Source of the DNA: an uncultured Sphingomonadaceae bacterium
GTDB lineage: Bacteria > Pseudomonadota > Alphaproteobacteria > Sphingomonadales > Sphingomonadaceae
NCBI GenBank assembly: GCA_947493955.1
Contig: CANLSQ010000002.1
Location: 704,568-768,567, forward strand
DNA: 64,000 nucleotides
Reading direction: 5' to 3'
Shown: piece by piece, positions 35,508-44,874 of the stretch
Layout: each line of letters opens with the position of its first letter
How positions within the stretch are numbered: the first letter of the stretch is position 1
Notes under the pieces: generated by a model
What the model was told of the DNA's origin: nothing
Seen by the model: only the letters and a program-made list of their open reading frames with translations
Databases searched by the model: none
Translations under genes and position numbers: made by a program

Positions 35508-36428
35508 CTACAATATTTTCTTGAGCGCGCCCATGACCGTCATTCGCGCAGTCACCATCGCAAGGATCATTCCCAATATCGGAATGGCCCCGATAATCAA
35601 CCAGCTATACCAGGAGAGGTCTAGCGATTGCACCAATCCCGAACCAAGAGCGGAAAGCTGCATGCCCAGCAGGAGGATGATTGCGGCGCCGCAGATCAAG
35701 CCCAGTACCCCTCCCAACAACGCATCGAGCGCGATCCGCCTTTGAAACAGGCGGCTGATCTGCCGATCGGTCCCGCCGAGCAAATGAATGACGCCGATCG
35801 TTTCCTTATGTGTATTGAGCGCAGCCCGGGCGGAGATGATCACTGCTGCAGCCGTCGCGATTGCAAGCAATATCACCAGGCCAAAAGCAATCCATTGCAG
35901 CGATCGGACCAAGGCGATCACTGGCGCTATCAGGGCGCTGCTGGGTTCAATGCGGGCACTGGCGGCCAATGGTCTGATACCGGTGCGCAAAGCTTCGAGC
36001 TCTTTCTCACCAATGGGCTGCGCCAATTTCAAGTCGATAAGAGCCGGCAGAGGAATATCTTCCAGCAGGCCACCGGTGTCCTGTCCCCCGTCTGCGGACT
36101 GGCCCAGCCATGGCGCGATCAGGTCTTCAATTTCCTGGGTGGGCAGGACTCGTACCTCTTCTACCAGTTCCATGCCGCGCAAGCGGGCTGCCGCGTCACT
36201 TGTCTGTTGGGTTTTTAGATCGGGATTGGCTTCAATAATTTGAACCGTGGCTCGGCTGGAGAGTTGATCCGACACATTTTGTCCGGCTTCGGTAAAGGCA
36301 AGACCTATGGCGGTCGCCAGCACCATTAAAAAAATCATGATAGCAATGACCCAGGGCATCGGCCCTGACAGGCGCCCTTCAGGTATCAGTCGGCGGTCAT
36401 GGCCGGGAATGACAAACAGACTGAGCAT
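35508..36428 (-). CDS. ftsX: Cell-division permease-like protein FtsX
   Basis: A 306-residue protein with the FtsX topology: one N-terminal membrane helix (about 25-46), an extracytoplasmic domain to about 170, then three helices (about 172-195, 220-245 and 272-295). With FtsE it forms an ABC-type complex at the septum that transmits a signal across the membrane to activate peptidoglycan hydrolases. The gene follows ftsE by 11 bp. The amino-terminal segment RRLIPEGRLSGPMPWVIAI is typical of alphaproteobacterial FtsX. Confidence 0.9.
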   Translation of the reverse strand: MLSLFVIPGHDRRLIPEGRLSGPMPWVIAIMIFLMVLATAIGLAFTEAGQNVSDQLSSRATVQIIEANPDLKTQQTSDAAARLRGMELVEEVRVLPTQEIEDLIAPWLGQSADGGQDTGGLLEDIPLPALIDLKLAQPIGEKELEALRTGIRPLAASARIEPSSALIAPVIALVRSLQWIAFGLVILLAIATAAAVIISARAALNTHKETIGVIHLLGGTDRQISRLFQRRIALDALLGGVLGLICGAAIILLLGMQLSALGSGLVQSLDLSWYSWLIIGAIPILGMILAMVTARMTVMGALKKIL

Positions 36429-36439
36429 CAGACCGCTAC

Positions 36440-37150
36440 CTATGCTCTGTCACGCGGCAAGGGGGGATTGCGCAAAGAACCGGTTGGATCAGATAGTCCA
36501 CCCTTTTCGAGCTTCATCATTTGCGCACCGGGCACTTTGCTGAGCAAATGAATGTCATGGGTGGCGACGACGATTGTAGTGCCCAGGGTATTAAGCGCCT
36601 CGAACAGCTGCAGCAAACGTATCGCCATTTCCGGGTCGACATTTCCGGTCGGTTCATCCGCCACCAATATTTCCGGACGACCAATCACAGCACGGGCAAT
36701 GGCAACGCGTTGTTGCTCTCCGCCCGACAAGGTCGCCGGTCTGGCCTCGGCGCGGTCGCCAAGACCAACCCAGTCGAGCATCTCGGCCACCGGTGTTGTC
36801 AAATCTTTTTCTTTCACGCCCGCGACGCGTAGCGGCAGTGCGATATTGTCAAAAGCCGAGAGATGCGGCACCAACCTGAAATCCTGAAACACCACGCCAA
36901 TGCGCCTTCTGAAACCAGGCAAGCGTTCTCTCGGCATGGTAACGGCATCTTCGCCGAACAGCCGGATCAGACCGCGACTGGGCCGCTGAGCCAAATAGAG
37001 TAGTTTCAGAAGCGAGGTCTTGCCCGCGCCTGATGCGCCCGTCAGGAAATAAAAACTGCCGGGATACAGCGTAAATGTAAGGTCAGATAGCGTTTCAATG
37101 CCAGCACCATAGCGCAAGCCAACATTTTCAAATTGAACAATTTCATTCAT
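36440..37150 (-). CDS. ftsE: Cell-division ATP-binding protein FtsE
   Basis: A 236-residue ABC ATPase with Walker A GASGAGKT at 38-45, signature LSGGEQQ at 141-147 and Walker B ILVADEPTG at 161-169. FtsE pairs with FtsX encoded directly downstream. I choose the ATG at 37150 (MNEIVQFENV); a TTG 12 bases upstream is also in frame. The operon continues with ydcF and an acyltransferase, and its promoter must lie in the 200-bp region shared with the divergent zinc-ribbon gene. Confidence 0.93.
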   Translation of the reverse strand: MNEIVQFENVGLRYGAGIETLSDLTFTLYPGSFYFLTGASGAGKTSLLKLLYLAQRPSRGLIRLFGEDAVTMPRERLPGFRRRIGVVFQDFRLVPHLSAFDNIALPLRVAGVKEKDLTTPVAEMLDWVGLGDRAEARPATLSGGEQQRVAIARAVIGRPEILVADEPTGNVDPEMAIRLLQLFEALNTLGTTIVVATHDIHLLSKVPGAQMMKLEKGGLSDPTGSLRNPPLPRDRA

Positions 37151-37206
37151 CTGGATTTTCAAATCGCTTGATCAGGTTGGGACGCTATACAACTGACCGC
37201 ATCAAT

Positions 37207-37221
37207 AGGACGTTACGTCCT
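37207..37221. repeat. Short perfect inverted repeat in the ftsE/zinc-ribbon divergent region
   Basis: AGGACG-TTA-CGTCCT is a perfect six-base inverted repeat with a three-base loop, 57 bp upstream of ftsE and 130 bp upstream of the zinc-ribbon gene. It could be an operator or a leader hairpin; no partner copy was seen. Confidence 0.35.
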
Positions 37222-37350
37222 CTGAAATCAACTGCTGCGTGCCCGTCCGCTCGCGGGATGGACGTGAAAACGTTGAAAAAAAGGCACTTGTCTCAAAAGC
37301 ATGAACCGCAGACTTGCAGTTTCATGGAATGGCGTGTTTAGAAGAATGTC

Positions 37351-38103
37351 ATGATATTGAATTGCCCGGCCTGCAAGACACGTTATCTCGTCCCCGACAG
37401 TGCAATCGGCCCTACCGGCCGGTCCGTGCGCTGTGCATCATGCCGCCATAACTGGTTTCAGGAGCCAGCTCCGCCAGAACCTGCCAAAACGGTGGAACAA
37501 GCAGGGCAACCGACCCCGGGCACACCGTCCCCGCCGCCAACAAATCGGCCGGATCCGGAACCGGATGGTGCGGCAATGGCGGCAGCGCCACCGGCAGCAT
37601 CCGCATCAGCGGTTACGCCGCCTTTTGTATCCGAAACCAGCAGCTTTGCCCACGAGCCGCCATTTAAGCCGCGCCGGAATCCTGCGAAGCTATGGACCAT
37701 TGCCGCGATTGCCTTCGCCAGCCTGATCATCCTGATTGGCGGCGCACTTTATGCGTTCGGTACGCCAAACTGGTTGCAGAGCTATCAGATGGCATCTGTC
37801 GACGACACGCCGTTGCTGATTGAACTCAGCCAGAAGCAGGATCGCCGGACCTTGCCGGATGGCACTGAATATTTTGCGGCGAGCGGGACCATAATCAACC
37901 CGACCGATAGCGAGCAGTCGGTGCCGCCAATGCTGGTGATCCTGCGGGATGCCAGCGGCCGGATTGTCTATAGCTGGAAAATGAAGGCACCTACAAAAGA
38001 GCTGGCTCCCGGTGCGAGAATCAACTTCAACGAAGCCAAGCTCGACGTACCCCGTGCTGCAAGTCAGTTAGAGGTCGGTTGGGCTGATATAACACGCCAA
38101 TAG
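37351..38103 (+). CDS. MJ0042-type zinc-ribbon membrane protein (DUF3426-like)
   Basis: The 250-residue protein starts with a MJ0042-type zinc finger (C5, C8, C28, C31), followed by a Pro/Ala-rich linker (about 37-92), one membrane helix at about 114-136 and a C-terminal soluble domain like DUF3426 with [16 protein letters not shown] and [11 protein letters not shown] segments. Such proteins are common next to ftsE in Sphingomonadales. The zinc finger should be cytoplasmic and the C-terminus periplasmic. Function is unknown; location suggests the envelope. Confidence 0.85.
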   Translation: MILNCPACKTRYLVPDSAIGPTGRSVRCASCRHNWFQEPAPPEPAKTVEQAGQPTPGTPSPPPTNRPDPEPDGAAMAAAPPAASASAVTPPFVSETSSFAHEPPFKPRRNPAKLWTIAAIAFASLIILIGGALYAFGTPNWLQSYQMASVDDTPLLIELSQKQDRRTLPDGTEYFAASGTIINPTDSEQSVPPMLVILRDASGRIVYSWKMKAPTKELAPGARINFNEAKLDVPRAASQLEVGWADITRQ

Positions 38104-38123
38104 CTGCTATTTCTATCCTGCCA

Positions 38124-38393
38124 TTAGTGGAATTCGGTGAGCCGCACATTTTGGCGACCATCCCGCATGATCATTCCGCGTGTTCGAACCAGAGGTGCTT
38201 GTGCCTTATGCAATCGCGGTGACGAGCCGTATAATGTGATTCCCGAATCAAGACGGACGGTTTCCCCGCTAACAATATGCGCAGAAACACGAACCTGTAC
38301 CCGCGCACCTGATTGTGCGGCCTGCTCAGCCATGACGGGCGTGCTTGCCGTCCCGGTCAGGATCATCATTAAGAGGCACCGAATAATGCGCAT
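38124..38393 (-). CDS. Small secreted hypothetical protein
   Basis: An 89-residue protein with a plausible signal peptide (MRIIRCLLMMILTGTASTPVMA, cleavage before EQAAQ) and a short beta-rich remainder (VQVRVSAHIVSGETVRLDSG). I take the ATG at 38393; an in-frame GTG at 38471 would add a hydrophobic N-terminal stretch. No family is recognised. A competing frame on the other strand (38137-38505) has no signal peptide or domain and was not called. Confidence 0.5.
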   Translation of the reverse strand: MRIIRCLLMMILTGTASTPVMAEQAAQSGARVQVRVSAHIVSGETVRLDSGITLYGSSPRLHKAQAPLVRTRGMIMRDGRQNVRLTEFH

Positions 38394-38644
38394 AAATACA
38401 GAAAAGCCCACTAAACCGGTAGCTGACAAGGTAAATAAAAGGTTAACGGACAGATTATCCGGTCTCTTCACCTATAAAACGGACGAAGCGAGCCAAACTG
38501 TGTGAGATGGGGACATGTTTCGCGGTCGCGTTAACAGCGGACTGGGTAAGGTCCAGGCAAATCACAATATCTGTTGCGAGCCTATCCACCCTTTGCTAAG
38601 GGCACGCGCCTACCAAGGGCTTATGGCCTGGTTCGGATGACAGT

Positions 38645-38733
38645 GCGGTCGTGGCGGAATTGGTAGACGCGCAGCGTTGAGGTCGCTGTGGGGTTAATAC
38701 CCCGTGGAAGTTCGAGTCTTCTCGACCGCACCA
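38645..38733 (+). tRNA. tRNA-Leu (anticodon GAG)
   Basis: The acceptor stem GCGGTCG at 38645-38651 pairs with CGACCGC at 38723-38729, followed by A and the encoded CCA (38731-38733). The anticodon loop is TTGAGGT with GAG at 38679-38681. A long variable arm (GGGG-TTAAT-ACCCC) marks it as a class II tRNA, and TTCGAGT is the T loop. It reads CUC and CUU codons. The 250 bp upstream hold no gene I can support. Confidence 0.95.
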
Positions 38734-38750
38734 GTTTCTTTATAAACCAG

Positions 38751-39293
38751 CTAGTTATAGTCAGGACCCAGTTCCGGATCGAGATCGCGTGGACGCGTGA
38801 AGCGATCCAGAGTTGCGCAATTATCTTCGATATCGGCCCAGCTTTTTATGTTCAGGCTGAGCTCGGCCAATGCTGCTGTTGGATATTTGATTTCCACTGC
38901 GCCGCGAGCTTGGGATGAACCATCGTCAGGAACCAGATCAAAAATAAGGTCTTCCAGGCCAGGATTATGCCCGACCATCAGCACATGATCGGCATCCGCA
39001 TTGGCACCGCGCAAAACGTCCATCAATGTGACCGAGGATGCCAGATAGATTTTGCGGTCCCATTTCGGCTCAAAAGACAAGCCGCTGGCGGGTTCGACAT
39101 GTTCCAGTGTTTCGATGACCCGCACTGCAGGAGAGGCGAGGATTTGATCGAAGACGAGATTATTCCGCTTGATAAACTTGCCCATGATCGCAGCGGCGCG
39201 TTTGCCTTTGTCATTTAGCGGTCGGTCGAAATCTCTGGCTACGGGGTCATCCCAGCTGGATTTGGCGTGCCGCAAAAGTGTCAGTCTTTTCAT
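38751..39293 (-). CDS. SixA-like histidine phosphatase
   Basis: A 180-residue histidine phosphatase superfamily protein with the RHAKSSW motif at 8-14 (catalytic His9), and VMVGHNPGLEDL carrying the second histidine. SixA relatives remove phosphate from phosphohistidine, for example in HPt domains. The gene overlaps the upstream helicase by four bases, suggesting one transcript, and lies just behind tRNA-Leu on the opposite strand. Confidence 0.88.
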   Translation of the reverse strand: MKRLTLLRHAKSSWDDPVARDFDRPLNDKGKRAAAIMGKFIKRNNLVFDQILASPAVRVIETLEHVEPASGLSFEPKWDRKIYLASSVTLMDVLRGANADADHVLMVGHNPGLEDLIFDLVPDDGSSQARGAVEIKYPTAALAELSLNIKSWADIEDNCATLDRFTRPRDLDPELGPDYN

Positions 39294-42076
39294 ATACCGC
39301 CCGATTTATTCCCCGGAATATCCGTTTGCCCAGCGTCATGCCCGAAAGATATGTCAGGGGAAAGACTGGATTGCACAGTTTTGGATTTAGCCGCTTTTAT
39401 TTCCGTCAATGCCTGTGCGAGCGGCATGCGTTCAATGGGTGTTCCTTCTGGAAAAGCGGTCAGCAGACGGGACGGGAAAGCGGATGACAGGATTACAAAA
39501 TGTCCATGATCATCGGCGCGGCGGATGATCCGGCCAAATGCTTGTGCCAAACGCGCGCGGATGATCCGGTCATCATAGGCGCTGCCGCCGCCCGCCAGAC
39601 GCCGGGCTTTGTGTAATATGTCCGGGCGCGGCCATGGCACGGATTCCATGACGACAAGGCGCAGGCTGCGACCGGGTACGTCCACGCCGTCACGCAAGGC
39701 ATCGGTACCAAGCAGGCTGGCTTTGGTATCATCGCGGAAAATGTCCACCAACGTGCCGGTGTCGATGGGATCAACATGTTGCGCGTAGATCGGCAATCCG
39801 CTTTGCGCCATGCGGTCGGCAATGCGTGCGTAAACGGTGCGCAGCCGCCGGATGGCCGTGAACAGGCCCAATGTGCCGCCCCCGGACGCCTCGATCAGCT
39901 GCGCGTAAGCACCGGCTAGTCCTGCCATGTCACCGCGCTTCACATCGGTAACGATGATGACCTTGGCCTGTTCTGCGTAGTTGAACGGGCTCGGCACCTC
40001 AAATTCCTCGACGGCCTGATCCAGATGTATCGCGCCGCTGCGTGCCCGTGCGGTCTCCCAGTCGCCGCCGCCTTTCAGCGTTGCCGATGTGATCATCAGG
40101 CCATGAGCGGGCTTTGTAACCACCTCAGTCACCGGGATGGTCGGATCCAGCCAGTGGCGACAGATGCCAATATCATATTCGCGGCCTTCAAACCGGTCGA
40201 TGATTAACCAGTCGACAAATTCGGGATCGGCCGGACCGCCAATGCGCGACAATAAGGCGAGCCATCCAGACAGGGTGTCACAGCGCCAGCCAAGGCTTGA
40301 TAGCGCCCCTTCCATCCGGGCCCTTGCCGGGGCATCCATCCAGTCCGGGCCTTCCTCGATCAGATGTTCGATCCTCTGACCAAGCCGGACCAGAGGTTTG
40401 AGCAAAGCATCAATCGCTTCGGCAGCATTGGCGACCGCATCGATCATTGGGCCTTCGACATCGGTAAGCTCGGTTTCCAGACCGTAGCCGGCATCCGCAC
40501 TCTGGCTTTCATCGCGGGCAAAGACCATGTGACGGACTTCGCCGAGCAGCGCTTCGACCGGCCCGAACGGTTCGCTTTCCGACAAGCGTTGCAGCCAGCC
40601 GTCGCTTGGTAAGGCTTCGGCGGCATGGCGGGCGCTTTCAATCGCGCGGCCGCCCTCGTCGTCATAGGAAGCAAGGTCAGCAAGCCGCGCTGCAAGGCCC
40701 CGGCGGCGTCCGCGGTTCTTGCTTTCCGGACCGATGACCCAGCGGCGTATCTCGATCGCTTCCTGCCCCGAGAGACGTGCCGCAAACATCGAATCAGCCG
40801 CGTCAAACAGATGATGGCCCTCGTCGAAAATCAGCCGCGTCGGCGCATTTTGCTGTTCCCGTCCACGCGCCGCGTTGACCATGACCAGCGCGTGATTGGC
40901 GATTACAATATCGGCCTGCTGACTTGCGCGTGCGGCTTTTTCAATGAAGCATTTGCGGTAGTGGGGGCAACCGGCATAGACGCATTCCCCGCGCCGGTCG
41001 GTCAATGCCGTGGACCCGTTGCGCCGGAATAATGTTGTTAGCCAACCTGGCAAGTCACCGCCGACCATATCGCCGTCCTTGCTATAGGCGGCCCAGCGCG
41101 CCACGAGATGGGCGAGTATCGCGGCCCGTCCGGCAAAACCGCCTTGCAGAGCATCTTCCAGATTGAGCAGGCAAAGATAATTTTCGCGGCCTTTGCGAAC
41201 CACGACTTTTTTGCGGAAGGTCTCTTCGTCGGGATAGATACGCCGGGTTTCACGGTCGAGTTGGCGTTGCAGAGCCTTGGTAAAGGTCGAAATCCAGACC
41301 GCGCCGCCCGCCTCTGCTGACCACAAAGATGCCGGTGCCAGATAACCTAGGGTTTTGCCGATACCGGTGCCTGCCTCGGCGAGCAGCATGTTGGGCGCAC
41401 CTTTGACGCGGCGGGGATTGAAAATTTTTGCAACAGCGGCAGCATAGCTTTTCTGACCTTCGCGTTCCTCAGATCCCTTGCCGGTCAAGGTGCCAAGTTG
41501 AGTCAACGTAGCGTCTTCGTCCATCGTTACTGCACGTGGTGCCGGGCGCGGGGTTTCTTCCTCCCATTCTTCGAGTTTCGAAAAAAGCCAGCGCTCTCCA
41601 TCGGCGGGCTTGGTGAGCCGCTTGGACACTTCGCCTGCCCAAGGCCAGCGCAGCCGATAGAGGGCTTGCGCGCTGCTCCATGCGCCTTCGCGTTCCCCCC
41701 AATGGGGCGCTTCCAGCCCCGCCAACAAGTGGCTGGCGGCCTCCCGGTATAAGGACGCGATATCGGCTTCCTGATCGGGTGGTTCGAGACCAAGGGTCTT
41801 GGCCAAACCGGCTGGCGTGGGAACGACAAATTGCGCCGGGTGGATGAAGGCGAACAGTTCCAGCAAATCGAGACCCGACAGATCGGGATAGCCCAATCGC
41901 TGACCCATAAGCGGCGCGTTGAGCAGGATATGCGGGGTTTCCGCAACACAGCCAATCGCCTCACCCTTGCCAATTGCGCGGGAGACACCATCGCTGCCGC
42001 AAATCCAGATGCCGCTATGACTGGCATGGAGCGCGGGATAAGCCAGCGGAGGATAGGGGGATGTGCCGTCAGTCAA
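39290..42076 (-). CDS. DinG/XPD-type ATP-dependent DNA helicase
   Basis: A 928-residue superfamily 2 helicase. Walker A EAGTGIGKT is at 234-242, four cysteines C302, C365, C370 and C376 form the iron-sulfur cluster site, DEGH is at 418-421, and the C-terminal helicase half carries GTDALRDGVDVPG and QAFGRIIRRADD. About 220 residues precede the helicase core; they resemble no domain I can name but this extension is usual in alphaproteobacterial members. These helicases unwind damaged or structured DNA in the 5'-3' direction. No ATG fits the start; TTG at 42076 is the likely start, close behind the NnrU stop. Confidence 0.88.
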   Translation of the reverse strand: MTDGTSPYPPLAYPALHASHSGIWICGSDGVSRAIGKGEAIGCVAETPHILLNAPLMGQRLGYPDLSGLDLLELFAFIHPAQFVVPTPAGLAKTLGLEPPDQEADIASLYREAASHLLAGLEAPHWGEREGAWSSAQALYRLRWPWAGEVSKRLTKPADGERWLFSKLEEWEEETPRPAPRAVTMDEDATLTQLGTLTGKGSEEREGQKSYAAAVAKIFNPRRVKGAPNMLLAEAGTGIGKTLGYLAPASLWSAEAGGAVWISTFTKALQRQLDRETRRIYPDEETFRKKVVVRKGRENYLCLLNLEDALQGGFAGRAAILAHLVARWAAYSKDGDMVGGDLPGWLTTLFRRNGSTALTDRRGECVYAGCPHYRKCFIEKAARASQQADIVIANHALVMVNAARGREQQNAPTRLIFDEGHHLFDAADSMFAARLSGQEAIEIRRWVIGPESKNRGRRRGLAARLADLASYDDEGGRAIESARHAAEALPSDGWLQRLSESEPFGPVEALLGEVRHMVFARDESQSADAGYGLETELTDVEGPMIDAVANAAEAIDALLKPLVRLGQRIEHLIEEGPDWMDAPARARMEGALSSLGWRCDTLSGWLALLSRIGGPADPEFVDWLIIDRFEGREYDIGICRHWLDPTIPVTEVVTKPAHGLMITSATLKGGGDWETARARSGAIHLDQAVEEFEVPSPFNYAEQAKVIIVTDVKRGDMAGLAGAYAQLIEASGGGTLGLFTAIRRLRTVYARIADRMAQSGLPIYAQHVDPIDTGTLVDIFRDDTKASLLGTDALRDGVDVPGRSLRLVVMESVPWPRPDILHKARRLAGGGSAYDDRIIRARLAQAFGRIIRRADDHGHFVILSSAFPSRLLTAFPEGTPIERMPLAQALTEIKAAKSKTVQSSLSPDISFGHDAGQTDIPGNKSGGI

Positions 42077-42078
42077 AT

Positions 42079-42666
42079 TTACGAAAATCCGGGCGCGTTT
42101 GGTCCGGCCAGGGCGACACCTGCATAGAAGCGATGCATTCCGAACAGGATCGCATAAAGCACCAGCGCTATGACAAAGCCCAACATCTCACGGCGGACCG
42201 TGGCTGTTTCGGTCGGCTTCTCCCAGGCACCTTCATTGCGGGAAACAGTAAAGATTGAAATCAAGGCCCATAGCCCCAGCCCGCCGAACAATACGACGGA
42301 CCTACTGTCACCATTGGCGAGCAAATGCCCGGCGGCCCAGATGAGCATGCCGGTCAGCATCGGATGGCGGATAAACTGTTTGATCTGCGACTTGCCTTGC
42401 GCGGCCCCGAACAGGAAAATTGCAAAGACCATCAGTAACATGTTCAGATGCCGGCCCCATGTCGGGGGATCATAGACGAATTCATATTGGGCGGTTCGCC
42501 AGCCATAAACCATCAACGCTATGGCCGCGATGATTAGCAAGGCCACTAACCCCTGATGCGGCCCTTCGCCGATCTTCGCTCTTATGTTGGTTCTAAGACC
42601 CGGAGCCACCGATTTGACGAGATGAACGATGCTCCAGAGCAACACGCCCGCGATCAATGCACCCAT
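42079..42666 (-). CDS. NnrU-family membrane protein
   Basis: A 195-residue integral membrane protein with about five to six helices and the NnrU-type motif FIRHPMLTGMLIWAAGHLLANGD in the middle. NnrU homologs occur in denitrifiers and in other alphaproteobacteria; their activity is thought to be methyltransferase-like or carotenoid-related and is not established. A GGAGATTTCAA leader precedes the ATG. The helicase gene starts two bases after its stop. Confidence 0.85.
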   Translation of the reverse strand: MGALIAGVLLWSIVHLVKSVAPGLRTNIRAKIGEGPHQGLVALLIIAAIALMVYGWRTAQYEFVYDPPTWGRHLNMLLMVFAIFLFGAAQGKSQIKQFIRHPMLTGMLIWAAGHLLANGDSRSVVLFGGLGLWALISIFTVSRNEGAWEKPTETATVRREMLGFVIALVLYAILFGMHRFYAGVALAGPNAPGFS

Positions 42667-42778
42667 TTGAAATCTCCTGCTTTTGTGCTGTTCTAACTTG
42701 CTATAGACGGTAATGCCACTATTGGCGCAGAACCAAGAAAAATAAACGACCTAATTGATTGAACAGGACTATCTCATC

Positions 42779-44362
42779 GTGACCGATTATCGTGAAGCAG
42801 CACAGCAATCCAAAGCATGGCCTTTTGAAGAGGCTCGCAAATTGCTCAAACGCTATCGCGGCGAGCGCGGCGCGCCTGCACCCAAACCCGGTGGTGAGCC
42901 GATGTTGTTCGAAACCGGCTATGGTCCATCCGGCCTGCCGCATATTGGCACGTTTAACGAAGTGCTGCGCACGACCATGGTACGGCGCGCTTATGAGACG
43001 CTGACCGGCAACCCGACGCGGCTGATTGCTTTTTCCGACGATATGGACGGCTTTCGCAAAGTGCCAACCAATGTGCCTAATCAGGATATGCTGGCCGAGC
43101 ATCTGCACAAGCCATTGACGCAGGTGCCCAATCCGTTCGACACAGACTATGACAGCTTCGCCGCCCACAATAACGCGATGCTGCGCGAGTTTCTCGACCG
43201 TTTTGGCTTTGATTACGAGTTCATGTCGTCCACCGAGCAATATACGTCCGGTGCTTTTGACGAAACGCTGAAACTGGTGTTGGCACGTAATCAGCAGATA
43301 TTGGATATCATGCTGCCCACGCTCGGCAAGGAGCGTCAGGCGACTTATTCGCCGATATTGCCGATCAGCCCGAAAACAGGTCATGTCCTGCAGGTCCCGG
43401 TCGAGATTGTTGACGCGGAAGCCGGTATTGTTCGCTTTGAAGATGATGGGGAAATGATTGAACATAATGCGCTCACCGGCGGTGCCAAGCTGCAGTGGAA
43501 AGTCGATTGGGCGATGCGCTGGGTCGCTCTGGGCGTTGACTATGAAATGTATGGCAAGGATTTGACCGACAGCGGTGTGCAGTCCGGCAAGATTGCCAAG
43601 GTGCTGGGTGCACGCAAGCCGGATGGCCTGATCTATGAAATGTTCCTCGATGAAAAAGGCGAGAAGATTTCAAAGTCCAAAGGTAATGGTCTGAGCCTCG
43701 ACGAGTGGTTACGCTATGGCTCGGAAAACAGTCTCGCTTTCTACATCTACCGCGAACCCAAATCAGCCAAGCAGCTGCACATGGGCGTGATCCCCAAAGC
43801 CGTGGACGAATATTTTCAGTTCCGCGCCAATTGGCATGAGCAGGCTCCTGACAAGCAGCTGGGCAACGCTGTGCATCATGTTCATGGCGGTGACGTCCCA
43901 TCCGATACGATTCCGGTGACCTTTGGATTGCTGCTTAATCTGGTTGGCGTGATGGGCGATGCGGACCGCGAACAAATCTGGGGCTATTTGCGCCAATATG
44001 CACCGGATGCCACGCCGGAGAAATATCCTGATCTCGATGAACTGATCGGCAATGCAATGGCCTATCACAAGGATTTCATCGCGCCGACATTGCACCGTCG
44101 TAAACCGGAAGGCGTGGAAGTGGCCGCGCTGGAACGACTGGACAGCGAGCTGAGTGCTTTACCCAATGATGCAGCCGCCGAAGATATCCAGACGATTGTT
44201 TATACCATCGGTAAAGAAGGCGGTTTCGATAATCTGCGTGACTGGTTCAAGGCTCTTTACGAGACCTTGCTGGGCAGCTCGCAAGGACCGCGCATGGGTA
44301 GCTTCATCGCGCTCTATGGTATCGACAACACGCGCAAACTGATCGTGGAGGCCCTGTCATGA
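42779..44362 (+). CDS. lysK: Class I lysyl-tRNA synthetase
   Basis: A 527-residue class I synthetase. The HIGH-like signature PHIGTF is at 54-59 and KISKSKGNG at 296-304, with the surrounding Rossmann fold. It charges tRNA-Lys and is the usual lysyl-tRNA synthetase in many alphaproteobacteria instead of the class II enzyme. I take GTG at 42779 (reads VTDYREAAQQ in family homologs as MTD...); an in-frame TTG eight codons upstream lacks support. The DUF3291 gene overlaps its stop by four bases. Confidence 0.93.
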   Translation: MTDYREAAQQSKAWPFEEARKLLKRYRGERGAPAPKPGGEPMLFETGYGPSGLPHIGTFNEVLRTTMVRRAYETLTGNPTRLIAFSDDMDGFRKVPTNVPNQDMLAEHLHKPLTQVPNPFDTDYDSFAAHNNAMLREFLDRFGFDYEFMSSTEQYTSGAFDETLKLVLARNQQILDIMLPTLGKERQATYSPILPISPKTGHVLQVPVEIVDAEAGIVRFEDDGEMIEHNALTGGAKLQWKVDWAMRWVALGVDYEMYGKDLTDSGVQSGKIAKVLGARKPDGLIYEMFLDEKGEKISKSKGNGLSLDEWLRYGSENSLAFYIYREPKSAKQLHMGVIPKAVDEYFQFRANWHEQAPDKQLGNAVHHVHGGDVPSDTIPVTFGLLLNLVGVMGDADREQIWGYLRQYAPDATPEKYPDLDELIGNAMAYHKDFIAPTLHRRKPEGVEVAALERLDSELSALPNDAAAEDIQTIVYTIGKEGGFDNLRDWFKALYETLLGSSQGPRMGSFIALYGIDNTRKLIVEALS

Positions 44363-44874
44363 ATAGCGGTGTCATGAATAGCGGTGTGAGTGGTTACCAT
44401 CTCGCGCAGATTAATATACTGCGCTTTAAAAGGCCGAAAGATGATCCCGCTAATGGTGACTTTATGGATGCTCTCGACCCGGTAAATGCACTGGCCGACA
44501 AGGCGCCGGGATTTGTCTGGCGGTTAGTAGGCGAGGGCAATGACGCTGTCGATATTGACCCGGTTCCGGACGACCCGCGGCTGGCCGTGAACATGTCGGT
44601 TTGGGAAGATGTCCAATCACTGGGAGACTTTGTTTACAAAAATCCCGAGCATCTGGCGATCATGCGCCGCCGCAAGGAATGGGCGGAGCACATGGAGGTT
44701 TATCAAGCTTTATGGTGGGTTCCGATTGGCCATATTCCTTCGGTGGAAGAAGGTTTGGGGAAAATTGACATGCTTGAGCAACAAGGTGTTTCCGCTGACG
44801 TCTTCACTTTCCGCCAGCCATTTGATGCGCCTGATGGGACGCCTGCCATACCCGTACTGGATGAATGCGCCTGA
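44359..44874 (+). CDS. DUF3291 protein with duplicated start region
   Basis: A 171-residue DUF3291 protein, with YHLAQINILRF at its domain start and a VYQALWWVPIGHIPSVEEGLGKI segment. The family has an antibiotic biosynthesis monooxygenase-like (dimeric alpha-beta barrel) fold and no established role. The first 30 bases are a tandem repeat of ATGAATAGCGGTGT plus one base, giving two starts five codons apart (44359 and 44374). The first ATG overlaps the lysK stop (ATGA). The next gene overlaps its stop by one base, so lysK, this gene and the asparaginase are likely one operon. Confidence 0.85.
   Translation: MNSGVMNSGVSGYHLAQINILRFKRPKDDPANGDFMDALDPVNALADKAPGFVWRLVGEGNDAVDIDPVPDDPRLAVNMSVWEDVQSLGDFVYKNPEHLAIMRRRKEWAEHMEVYQALWWVPIGHIPSVEEGLGKIDMLEQQGVSADVFTFRQPFDAPDGTPAIPVLDECA

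Noticed and set aside
38137-38505. 122-codon frame on the + strand overlapping the small secreted protein
   Set aside because: No signal peptide, domain or ribosome binding site. The opposite strand has a plausible signal peptide, although confidence there is also modest.
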